This document shows positions 12,423 through 22,435 of a stretch of DNA of 64,000 nt, piece after piece; position 1 is the stretch's first letter, and every line of letters starts with the position of its first letter. Below the pieces are notes generated by a model that saw only the letters and a list, made by a program, of their open reading frames with translations, was not told the origin of the DNA and ran no database searches. Origin of the DNA: Xylona heveae TC161. Lineage: Eukaryota; Ascomycota; Xylonomycetes; Xylonales; Xylonaceae. The stretch covers positions 3,983 through 67,982 of the forward strand of contig NW_017264204.1 of NCBI RefSeq assembly GCF_001619985.1, written 5' to 3'. A program made the position numbers and the translations under genes.

Positions 12423-14657
12423 TCAAGATACAATGATCATATATGGCCCGGATATATCTTCCCCCGGGTATCCAAGCTGCTTTATAGCACAAGAAAGGCA
12501 GCATTGATAGAGTATCATAGTTTTATATTCGTAGTCGCAGGCAAAAAGTTGTGCTCTAGAGTCTCCCTTAGTCTGCACAATTGTCAGTTGCTTGGGTTTA
12601 TATTTTTTTCTGCTCTTTGGAGGAATAATTGTACTGGATGCAATATAACCAGATAGTTGGGAGACATCCAGCGGCGTAGAAGAACTATGCCCACATGGCA
12701 GAGTCCTGCGTGCTGATAGATATCCATTGATGCATTTATGGAGATCAAGCCTAAATACCTGGCCAGAAACACGAGCATCAATATGGAGGGAAAGGTAATT
12801 GGCGCGATCTCGAACCGTGATAAGAACTTTCTCAGGCGTACCAAAATTTGACGGGATAATCCATTGGCCACCGCCGATTGATGCTGATGTGTTAAAAAGA
12901 GTAGTATCGTGATCTTTGCTACAGAGAATGGCATAATAGTGGTCATTGTAAATAATTTGGCCATCAGCAAGAATCCAAAGACGGTACATGGTCGACGCAC
13001 AAAGTTCTAATGACTGAAGAGCTGAGTGAAAGAAGAGACTGCCATTCTTTCCGCAGGCTAGGGAATCTTGATTGTGCCCTGAAAACGTATAAAAGAGTGC
13101 GCCGTAAAGATCGCTACCTGACAGGCGAGTACTGGCAAAGTCGATGAGAAAATTTGTTGCCATTACACGGCTAGATTGATTAGTTTTATATGGATCGCCT
13201 ACAATGGAACTCGATCGCCAAAATGAATCTGTATCGACAGTTGCATGTTCTTCGGTTTCAACAAATAAGCTCAAGAATCCGGCATTAATACAACACCTGA
13301 CGGCGGACCAAAAATGATGCATTGGACAGGGATACCAGCGTTTATCGTCGCGGGATTGGTCCCAAACTATCTTGGGCTCACACAACTGTTTACATTTGCA
13401 CTGCAAATGGTGAGAAGTTGTCTCCCGACTTGCAATGCCGATGAGAGCTGACAATGCATCGTGGGGATTGTTATAATGAGCAGTTGACAACGAGATGCCG
13501 AGAACAGCGTTGCATCGTTTTATAATCGCGTTCGTCGAATAGTGCCCAAAAAGTTCCTGAAGCGGAAAAGAGAGAAATGGGTATTGATTGGAATTGCGTA
13601 GTCCATTGCTGCTTGCCTTTGGATTTGCCAATCTTGTGAGAACAAGGAGCACGTGCCCAACCGCCTCCAAAAGCGTTGTCGAACATGGAACTCCAATCCT
13701 TGCAAATTCAAGCTGAAGAGCCCCTTTTAGCCACCCGTCCCACTGAAATGCATAATTTCCCGCTGCTTTCGGTCTGATTTGAGAATGATATACGAAAGGC
13801 AGCTTCAAATTATTAGAATTATCTTGGGTCCTCAAAATAGTCTCCACTGAAGTTTTGCTGGGAGACAAAGAATGCCTGCCGCCAAGGATCTCGAGGACGA
13901 TCGAATTACGACGTCCTTCAAAGATGACCATTTTTTCAACCGTAATTAGACTGTCGTCTGGAAACAACATCATGATTATAGACATGATATTGGCCATGCC
14001 ATGAGTGCCCGTGATACGAACCACCTTCCCCTCGTAGCGAAGTGCCATGGAAATGGATTGTAGGACCTCAACCATCGCATTTGATGTGAGAATGCCGACT
14101 AGATTTTTTGGAAAAGGGCTTGAGAGCAGTTCATATATCTTAGATACTTTTTTTATCTGCTCTCCAATTAGATTTCCGAATCCTAAGCAACTCATCTTGT
14201 TGTGTAAAAGCTTGCCGGCAACAGCTAGCTGTGCTGCACTTGCTAGAACTTTCTCTGCTGGCAAAAGGGCGCTACTCAAGTCATATAATATTATGCCTGC
14301 TGTAGATTCGTCGTAGAATGTGAAAAGAATTGTGCATAAAAGTGCTGCTGTTTGGCCGCCAGCACTTTTTGCCATGAGGGAGGCCGCATCGTTTTTGCGC
14401 CAGCCAATGGCTATAGATAATCTTTCAAGGCGAGTTGAAGAGCAGCGCTGAAGATAATCTGAAGTCTTTGCCGCATATGGACCGCTAACCAGAAAGAAGG
14501 AGCCCAGTGCTTCCACCTGTATCATGGCAATCGGCGAAACATCATCGGCGGACAGGATTGCGAGCATATTCGTGGCAGCAGAAAGACTTGCAAGGCCGAG
14601 ATTTCCGATATCAACCTGCATATCAATGCTAATCATTGTGAGACTGATGTTCAACAA
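12423..14657 (-). CDS. Orphan protein of 744 residues, unknown function
   Basis: A single uninterrupted frame of 744 codons, far longer than chance in AT-rich DNA, so it is very likely a real exon. The start is uncertain: ATGs at 14657, 14636 and 14627 are all in frame, and residues 1-20 add little. The protein has no signal peptide. Residues about 210-265 look like a conserved core (RITGTHGMANIMSIIMMLFP, then a Val/Ile-rich strand pattern and FEGRR). A Cys/His-rich patch follows near residues 425-460 (QCKCKQLC, then CPMHH and CC), which could bind metal. From memory it resembles a family of large uncharacterised proteins scattered among ascomycetes, but I cannot name a domain. It is flanked by the hairpin element and AT-rich DNA, which suggests an accessory locus. 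No function is claimed. Confidence 0.65.
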   Translation of the reverse strand: MLNISLTMISIDMQVDIGNLGLASLSAATNMLAILSADDVSPIAMIQVEALGSFFLVSGPYAAKTSDYLQRCSSTRLERLSIAIGWRKNDAASLMAKSAGGQTAALLCTILFTFYDESTAGIILYDLSSALLPAEKVLASAAQLAVAGKLLHNKMSCLGFGNLIGEQIKKVSKIYELLSSPFPKNLVGILTSNAMVEVLQSISMALRYEGKVVRITGTHGMANIMSIIMMLFPDDSLITVEKMVIFEGRRNSIVLEILGGRHSLSPSKTSVETILRTQDNSNNLKLPFVYHSQIRPKAAGNYAFQWDGWLKGALQLEFARIGVPCSTTLLEAVGHVLLVLTRLANPKASSNGLRNSNQYPFLSFPLQELFGHYSTNAIIKRCNAVLGISLSTAHYNNPHDALSALIGIASRETTSHHLQCKCKQLCEPKIVWDQSRDDKRWYPCPMHHFWSAVRCCINAGFLSLFVETEEHATVDTDSFWRSSSIVGDPYKTNQSSRVMATNFLIDFASTRLSGSDLYGALFYTFSGHNQDSLACGKNGSLFFHSALQSLELCASTMYRLWILADGQIIYNDHYYAILCSKDHDTTLFNTSASIGGGQWIIPSNFGTPEKVLITVRDRANYLSLHIDARVSGQVFRLDLHKCINGYLSARRTLPCGHSSSTPLDVSQLSGYIASSTIIPPKSRKKYKPKQLTIVQTKGDSRAQLFACDYEYKTMILYQCCLSCAIKQLGYPGEDISGPYMIIVS

Positions 14658-15676
14658 GAAGGATAATGGATTTGGTTAAGTGTGAGTCATATACATGCTC
14701 AAACCAACATGTCTGTTGTTTAAGGAGGAACTCAATAACACTCGAAGCACAATGAGGGCATACCTGTGTGAATTGCTGCTGCCTGCCATATTAACTACCT
14801 GTGAAGGCAGAAAGTTGCCCCATCCAGGTTATTCTCTATCTTTCCGTGTTGTAAGAAACTGAAGTTTTGAGCTTTCAGCAGAAGATAAAACATCTTCTCC
14901 AGGCAGAAGGCGGTGTCGCTGAGCTTCCCTGCGCCTCCAGGTCCTCTTGTAATATATACAAATCATGCGTGTATCTATACTTTGGTAGACATCCATGATA
15001 CTGTAAGATGTTTAGAAATAGTTGTATTTTTCGCGTTTGAACTGGTCACATTGCAATGCCACGTCAGGCCCAGATGAGGCTGAGCAACCACAAGGCTGAA
15101 ACACAAATGGTACGTAGACTGATGCTTAGTAGCTCTGTATAAGAGATAGTTAACCATAATGTTTCAACATTAATGATGCATATTAGCTAGGTAACAATGA
15201 TAGACGATTAAAAACCTCGAATTAAGATGCTGAAATGGTTTTATTCCGCTTCAGTATTTATGAGTATATCAATTAAAAAACTGTTGATTATATCTGTGAT
15301 ACCTACAGTAAACTATTATTAGAGCTTTACAAGAAATAAGGGAAGAAATCTTATTGAATTTGAATCAGATGAATAAGAAAGGAGCGATAGTCAACACCAC
15401 ACCAGTTAGCCGTTGACTACCGTCAAGATCTACGGCATTCTTTTATATTTACCAGCGACTAGCTTCATGTTTATAGATTTCTGCACATGTAATCATTCCA
15501 CCCCGCCGTAGCTGCTATTCGGCGAACCCTCGGGAATACCCTAGCTCCGTACCTCCGATCGTCTCTAGTCAGCAGAGAGCTATGATCTCAAAAACATGCC
15601 ATACCATTTCCTCACTTCTTTGCACATTTCGCGACAACTCCAATTGTCAATAATCAGAGCTTGAAGCTGATTCAAA
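14658..15676. other. AT-rich intergenic region
   Basis: About 1 kb upstream of the orphan gene and of the small micro-exon gene. It must contain both promoters. No gene, RNA or clear repeat was recognised. Confidence 0.5.
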
Positions 15677-16344
15677 ATGAACACTGTACGTCAATTGCCT
15701 CACTAAAATTGCTTCTAATTCCTCTGACTGGTCATCTTTTTGCTCCGCACCACAGGTCAAATCATTCTGGTATGACATCATTTAACCATAACTCCTCTCG
15801 TTTCCCCCTTCTTCCTATCGTCTTTGTGTAAGAGACAGAGTCAATTCTGACAGACGCCTTGCGCGGTGCTTGATAGGCTAGGATGGGGCTCGCTTTGCGT
15901 TGGTATGTGCACATTCTTCTCATCCGATGCTTCTGATCGATGGCAATGGGCGACAAAACGATCACCCAACAATACAATCGCAATGCTTGACAAATCGGCG
16001 AATAATGATAAAAGCCAACACCTGCTGACTATTCGCTTTTTCCTTCAGCTGGCGGAGTCGCCTACGTTTTCGCCAAGCGCTCAATCAATGAAGACCGCGC
16101 TGCCCGTCACGACGCGTACTTGAAGCGCCAGAGACTGATTAGCGATTTGGAAAAGGATACAACATCCCCATCACCGTCGACTGCCCGGAGCTACGATACA
16201 GCAGGTAGCCCAAGCCAAGAAGCCAGTAGCGATCCTGCGCCGACGAGACATGAGGCTGAGAATGAAGGCCAGCGGGTACTAGAGAAGAGCAAATACGAGA
16301 CAACAGAGCCATTTCGGTCGAGGAAAGGAGATAGATTTTCTTAG
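15677..16344 (+). CDS. Small single-pass membrane protein (DUF4748-like) built from micro-exons
   Basis: Four exons: 15677-15685 (9 bp), 15756-15769 (14 bp), 15877-15902 (26 bp) and 16049-16344, giving 114 residues. The splice was chosen because only this combination keeps frame and rebuilds a sensible N-terminus: MNTVKSFW, then LGWGSLCVAGG, then VAYVFAKRSINEDRAARHDA. Donors are GTACGT, GTATGA and GTATGT; the acceptors are CAG, TAG and CAG. The protein has one short hydrophobic helix near residues 7-27 followed by a basic segment and a Ser/Pro/Glu-rich tail. The YxFAKRSI pattern resembles the small eukaryotic family that I remember as DUF4748; that name needs checking. Function is unknown, and a mitochondrial or other inner-membrane location is a guess. 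Confidence 0.72.
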
Positions 16345-16959
16345 CGGCTCATGGACTCAAGGCCTTGGGACGTGAGAACAAAGGACTATTGGCGATACAC
16401 AGGACAGGGTGTATATAATGCTTTATTGAAAGGATGCTAGGGATTCAAAAATTGAAGAAGTGGCATTCGCCTGCAAAGCTTTTCTTTCGCCCGGCCTTTT
16501 TTGTGGCGCCGAACTTTCTACGGCGATTACAGTGCAGCTGTTTCATCTCCAACGATTTGTCAATTGCGTCAAAACTGCCTTTAGTAGTCGAAAAACGCAA
16601 AAAATATTGTGTATAGGAATTAATCGGCTGTATTGAATATATCATGCCTGAAAAGATCTTTGTGGTCGCATAATTCCACCAAATTAAATTTACTGCTCTT
16701 ATGCAGCCCACCCAATGCCGCTGAAAATACAATAACTTCGCCAGGAAAAGTGTCCGCTTGAAACGCTAAGACACCATACTCATGTATCGTCGATATCGTT
16801 CAAATGATTCAATGCAAATAGCATAACTCCACAAATGCAGTTGTAGTATTCGTATAGGTTTCACCGATGACGGCAGTGGAGAATAGGATGCCGGCTAAAC
16901 AATATTAGCATCCAAAATATATATTATTTCCATGCCGTGACAGTATTGCGTCACTGAGC
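16345..16959. other. Intergenic region 3' of the micro-exon gene
   Basis: About 600 bp. It holds the micro-exon gene's 3' end and possibly a 3' exon or the 3' UTR of the small minus-strand ORF that follows. No other feature recognised. Confidence 0.45.
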
Positions 16960-17145
16960 TTACCTTGGTCGAGTGTTTTCGCCAGACTTTGCAATCTTAT
17001 GACTCTCCATCGCGGGAGGCACAAACGGAACAATAGTCGCGGCTATCAGATATCCCATTGCCAGTGCGGAAGCTTTGTTGCTCGCTGGTGCAGCGTGGTG
17101 GGAGAATTGGCGAAGCGTTGCACCGACTTGGTGCTGGAATGCCAT
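16960..17145 (-). CDS. Putative small single-pass membrane protein (61 residues)
   Basis: An ATG at 17145 in a strong context (acaaaATGG) opens 61 codons. The protein has a basic His/Ser/Arg-rich N-terminus (GATLRQFSHHAAPASNKAS), one hydrophobic helix (ALAMGYLIAATIVPFVPPAM) and a polar tail, a layout common among small mitochondrial inner-membrane subunits. The stop overlaps a good donor (aag/GTAAGC at 16963). Splicing to the acceptor at 16895 would replace the last residue with about 11 others ending at 16861, so the true 3' end is uncertain. I do not recognise the family. It could be a chance ORF, but composition and start context argue for a gene. Confidence 0.45.
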   Translation of the reverse strand: MAFQHQVGATLRQFSHHAAPASNKASALAMGYLIAATIVPFVPPAMESHKIAKSGENTRPR

Positions 17146-18885
17146 TTTGTTGTCTTTGTTTTATATTTTTCTTGTGCCGGACGCTGGACGTTGTTCTGGC
17201 CTGTGCTCAGCTGCTGCTGGGTATCTTGTCTCTCGTGCACGGTAATATAAAAGCAAGGCACTGAGGAAGTTGAAGATGGTAGTATGTATCTGTAGTAGAA
17301 TTTACACAATCTAATGGGATGGAGGATCCGAGGGATGCACTCCGTATTTAAAACAAAAGTTCCTACGATGGCGTTATTTCTGGATCTTCGGGTTTATCAT
17401 CGACAGGTTGATCAGCCCTTCCCCCGCTCTCCCATGTTTTAGATTTCCACAGGTGTCCAAAGCAAAGAAAACGAGTCACACCCGCAGTTGGGCGGTCCAT
17501 GGCGTGTTAGACACTTACGGAGGATAACTATGGGGACCCTTTGGTCCGTTGGAGCTCGGAGGTCAGATCATCCTCACGCGGTTTCGGCATGGTTGACGCC
17601 AGCTAGCGGGGACGACGGGGGTCTGATTGGGCTCGCTTGTCCCACAATTGTTCCCGGCCGCAAAGGACTCCTCGCGCTTGCGGGTCTAGAAGGGGAGGGA
17701 TCGGATGTAATCAGGGGAGCTCCAACGGATTGCAACATGTAGTCCCTGATCGCACCATGTCAGGGATACTACGTAGTCGGGAGATTGTAAATACCTTTGT
17801 TCTGATTCGTTCCCGCGCTGGTGGTCGCATGATCCTTTCGATATTGTCAGAGTACCCGTTGCATCGCGATGCATCATCCCCAGTCAAGGAGAGTCAGTTG
17901 AGGAAGTCCCTTTACCTTAGGGAGCGAGGAGTAGGGGGTAGATGTGGACCCTGGTGGACAATGTGCACTGAGCAAGGAGCACCTTTGCGGGCTATACCAC
18001 TGTAGTATCGTACGAAAATACTGAACCGGAAATGCCGACACCCTGTCTGCGTAGTATACTGACACTGATACTTGAAAAAGCACATGTGATCCGGAATATA
18101 AGTCTGAAGATACCGTAGTTGGGGGTCTTTTCGTAGCGTTGTCGGCAGAAAAGCCAGTCTAGTTTGGCTGTTTAGTGACTCACCGCCTTTAAAGTGCCGA
18201 GCTGTACCTGTGTAGTGCAAGTAGGACTGTACTATTATCTGTCGCTCTTCCGACTGGTTACTCCCCACTGCCGGCTTGTTTCCCTGATCTGTAGCATCGA
18301 GGATCTCAAATTTTGGCCGGATGATAAGGTCTTTAATAGAACTATAATAAATCAAAGGAAGCAACCGAGTAATATGGATTTCCGAGTATCAGTCTTATCT
18401 ACCTTATATCTCATTGGCTATTTGTGCGTTTTATTTTTAGATGTCGGATGTTGTAGCCTATCTCTCAGTCAATCGGTACAAATGGTGGTGTATCTGATCC
18501 GGGAACGAGAATAGTTGCACTGTAAGTCTCATAGTGCCGGTCGATCTATACCTACCTTATATCATTTCAGAGCGAGTAAGGCTCAGTGGGCTCCCTTTTG
18601 TTTATCAAAGCCATACATAGATAGGGATTCATATTTAGGAAATTTGGATTAATTTAGTGGAAAGGCGGAAACCAGGCCAATAAATACAACGCCTCGACAG
18701 CTTACAGCTGACATGCATTAATGCAGCACATTTGAACAAAATATTTGAAAAAGAAGAAAAGGAAGAAAAAAGCATGATTGACAGAAGTCGGCGTTTGATA
18801 CATTAAATATTTTGAGACTAGATATCGGTCAGGAAAAAACCAGAATGGGCAAAGTATTAACAAAATGCCCTGGTATTAAAGGCTA
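17146..18885. other. Gene-poor stretch of 1.7 kb
   Basis: No convincing coding sequence on either strand. Short ORFs here (for example 17488-17742 and 17637-18005) have unnatural composition and no family features. A 14-bp perfect palindrome, tgcatcgcgatgca, lies at about 17859-17872. The stretch may be decayed repeat DNA, but I could not find arms or a relative elsewhere in the window. Confidence 0.45.
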
Positions 18886-21256
18886 TCAACTCTCCCGACC
18901 CAGTCTTGCCAGCTCCCCTGTAACAAAGTCCTCAGCATTGACCAGTTCTGTACTACCATACACAACCTTTCGCTTGGAGGCGCTGCCGGCAGCACCACCA
19001 CCACCGCTCGAGCCGCCAGTGCGTTTGGCCCAGTCTTGAAGATTTCCATATTCTTCCATGCTGCCGCCACCGACGGTGAAAACAATTGCTTCGTTGAATC
19101 CTTGGCGGCGCTGGCCGAAACTGGCGCCCGTGCCGGGGCCGGCGCTGCTGAGTCCACCTGGCATGCCAGACTGTTGCCCACGTACTTGGGACAGTGGAGG
19201 CATGGTGCCTCGAGCATTTGCCGAACGAGGGTCAAAGTAGAGGTAGTTCTCAGTCTTGGCAATGGCAGACGAGGAGGCAGAAGCAGGATCCATTACTGAT
19301 TCGACAATCTTGGTAATCGTAAGATCCTTGTTGGCGGGCAAAAAGTTTTTGACGCCGGAGATGAGATTCTCAAAGTTAGCGCCTAGCGCTCCATCCTTGA
19401 GACGGTCGGTGAGACGATTGCTGATGGAGCTAAAGCCTCGGAAGAGCTCGCCGCCCGCTGATTGTTGGGCTGGCTGTGAGGGTGCAGATGCCATCATTGT
19501 CATACGGGTGATTTCGCGAACGCTGGAGGATTGTTAGAGTTGATTGACTTTGGATAAAATAAGAAATATTTCAGGAGGACTCACTTCTTGACGTATGTGA
19601 GAGCTGCAGTGTCAACATTCGCCTTTTGCAAGGCGTCTTCGAAGCGTTCCATGTCCGCCCGAGTCAGCTCTTGTTCGGTACTGAGGAACCAAATGATGAA
19701 CAGTCTCAGCTTGTCAAGAGGTTCTTTGCCCTTGGCTTCATCATTGATAATGTCAAGTATCTGGGCCTTTGTTTGCTTCGTGACGTTCTCCTCAATCTGA
19801 TAGTAGTTGTCTAGCTGTCGATCCTTGATTCCTTTCAAGAGTGCCGTGGCGATGTTCATATGCATGTCCAAAACCGCCTTCCGCTCCCTTAATTCAGGCA
19901 ACAGTGTAATGGCAGCCTTGAGATGCTGTGCGGAAGCTCCTGCATCATTTTGTAAGTCCTCAAGTGATGAAGCACCAGTCTTTTTCGTAATCTCGTTTGC
20001 GTCGTCCTTGTAGCGCGTGAGTTCTGTGTCAATCTCTTCGGCAACCTGAGGAAACGGCATGCCAGCATTCTTCGCCCAGAAGAAATCGTTGGTATTGAGG
20101 TCATACGAGCGCTTTGTTGTACCCTTGGAGGGATTATCTTCGTCAATAAGTGTTTCCACCGTTATCCGATTAAGATGCATTTTAAGAACATCGTGAATTA
20201 GAGATTGGTAGGTCCATGAATGCGACAACATAGGAATGAGATCGATACTGCGGTCGAGAATGACAAGGACGGGGCGAGATGAAATGGCACTGCTAGCCGG
20301 AGCAGGGCGCGGGCCTGTGTTTGAGAATAGATTGTCCTTGGAGTTGAGAATGTGGTCACGGAGCTTGCGGTCCAATCTCCCAGAGACCATTTCCGCTGGG
20401 CCTCCTTTTGGGCAACGGATAATGGGGATGGTTCCTGAAGACTCCGTTAGCAAATGGTCTCGAATGCGCCAGTGGCAACTTACCCATTGTCACGACCACA
20501 CTAAAAAGACCACTGACGATGCGGTCTATGACCACATCAAGCTCTTCATCTTTGGTCTGCGCAGTGTTGAGAGCCCAATATGTCTCCTTGCCCATGCCCA
20601 AGCTGAATAAGTTCGGCTCGCTAACGATGAAATTAAGATACTGGTCAAAAACCTGTGCTATACTATCCGCAGTTCCTGCCGCAGCTGTCTGGGCAGCGAA
20701 ATCTTCTAGTAGAGGTCGCGGTATTGAGGATAGGAAATTAACGTAGGCTCGAGAATAGAGGCCGCGGGAGAGATCAGAGGTAATGAGCTGTATGTTATCC
20801 ACTGTTGGTTCGAGCAGATACACGACCGGGACATCGGGAATAGGGTGTCGAGGAGAATTTATGTTCCTGCAGATAATCTCAGCTGGAGCTTCTCGAGCAC
20901 GGCTATCTCTAAACCCCGCTTTTTATAGACATACAGATGAATGGTAACGCCGCTTGCACGCAAGTCGCTGACCCGTAAGACACTGCTGATGACATCTCGA
21001 CCCAGATTGTCGAACACCAAAGCCTTCCAGATGGGTTCGCCTTCCGAATTCAATATCGACGAAGGCTGCGGTACTAAGCCATTGGCAATGTGCGATTCGT
21101 GCGGTCGGTCCGTGGTAGGTGCGTGATTGAGATTGAGGATCTTCGCAATAGAAGCTGTCAATTTGAAAATCAGCCTGGGAAATTCAGAGCCCCATTTTCA
21201 TGCTTTGTAAATATACCAACTTGGCGGTCTCGCAACGACTGGTATTGCGAAGCCAT
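18886..21256 (-). CDS. SLY1: Sec1/Munc18-family vesicle fusion protein Sly1
   Basis: SM protein that binds the syntaxin Sed5 (and Ufe1) and drives SNARE assembly in ER-Golgi traffic. Five minus-strand exons: 21256-21217, 21154-20935, 20866-20484, 20434-19585 and 19522-18886. They total 710 codons (709 residues), close to the yeast and animal length. The N-terminus [20 protein letters not shown] is recovered only by taking the 40-bp first exon with donor GTATAT. Family landmarks are [53 protein letters not shown] and, near the C-terminus, [19 protein letters not shown]. The Gly/Ser-rich loop after it ([11 protein letters not shown]) is typical of fungal Sly1. The protein is cytosolic and peripheral on Golgi/ER membranes. 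It is transcribed divergently from the PP1-regulator gene. Confidence 0.96.
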
Positions 21257-22435
21257 GCCGAATGGTGTTCGCTGCGGTACCCGCAGGGATTAGGCCAATA
21301 TTATGACATGTACAATTGATCTGTGCGCCGTGCAGATTTTGTATAGTATCACAATATGAGAGCTCCTTCCTTGATGAAGGAATTCACTACATGCCCTAAT
21401 TAAATCTGTTTAAAGTAGCTGTCGCGTTCGTGTCCTCTGGCTAGTCGTCGGCTTCGACAGCGGTGACGCTGCAGCTCCCCCAAGTACCGAAAAGGGATAG
21501 GCCTTCATTACTCAATGCTTAGTCATTAAATTTGGCGAGGAGCTTCCTGGCTATCCCCCGACTTCAACTCAATTTCATCCGGCGCATCTGCCCTTCCCAT
21601 CATTCTCGTGAGAACATCATCCCATCGTCGCGTCCAAAAGGGCGAATCTGTCAAGTGGATCATCGAGGAGAACGTCGATCGTGTGTTTTCGCGTGATTAA
21701 GCTCCTGCCGGAGTTAATACTCTCTATTGTGTGAAATTGAAGGAGGAGACATATATTGCGATCGGTGGCGGATGGAGTGAGAAGAAGGGGAGCCGGCGTA
21801 CACAGCCAACCAAGAAGCAAAAAGGTACTACAATATCGGTCGCTGGAAGGTCAGCAGGCGTACACTATCTGTGACCCTTTGACTGTTTAGAAAGGCGTGA
21901 CATGCAGTTGTGGCATTCGAGATCTACGGGCTCTTTGATGATACACCTACACGTGTTGGAGCCCCCTCTCGATCGCTCATACACAACCCTTTCTATTCCC
22001 TCAGTTTCTCTTTTTCACGTTTGCATCTTCCTTTTCGCCCTAGACTGACCCGGAAAGGGGCTATTTTGCTCCCCGGCGCTTCAAAAAGGCCGCAAATTCA
22101 ACTATAATCGGCTATAGCGAGAGGAACCAAATCCACCAAAATTGGCGATTTAAGTCTTGGCGCCAGCAACCAGATGTTGCACCTGTGGTTCCTTTAGCTT
22201 GCCGTGTGTTGTACGTTTTCTGGGAGATAATCGTGTCGCTGCATTAATTGTTTCTCTGTCTTGCCGTACAAAGTACAGGCACGAAGTTTCTGCCTCGAGA
22301 TAGACGGTTTTTTCAAGTATCAGTACCACTAACTCATTTCTTTTGCCTGTGCCTACCAGATTGGCATAAAACGACCGCCGTATCTTGTCGGCCACAAACT
22401 CCCCCGAGTCAGCCAACCAGCTTGCGACCTCTACA
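21257..22435. promoter_or_regulatory. Divergent promoter region, SLY1 / PNUTS-like gene
   Basis: About 1.2 kb between two divergent starts. The half nearest the plus-strand gene has pyrimidine-rich runs at 21985-22035. An ATG at 22385 is in frame with the start I chose at 22436 and would add 17 residues. Confidence 0.5.
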
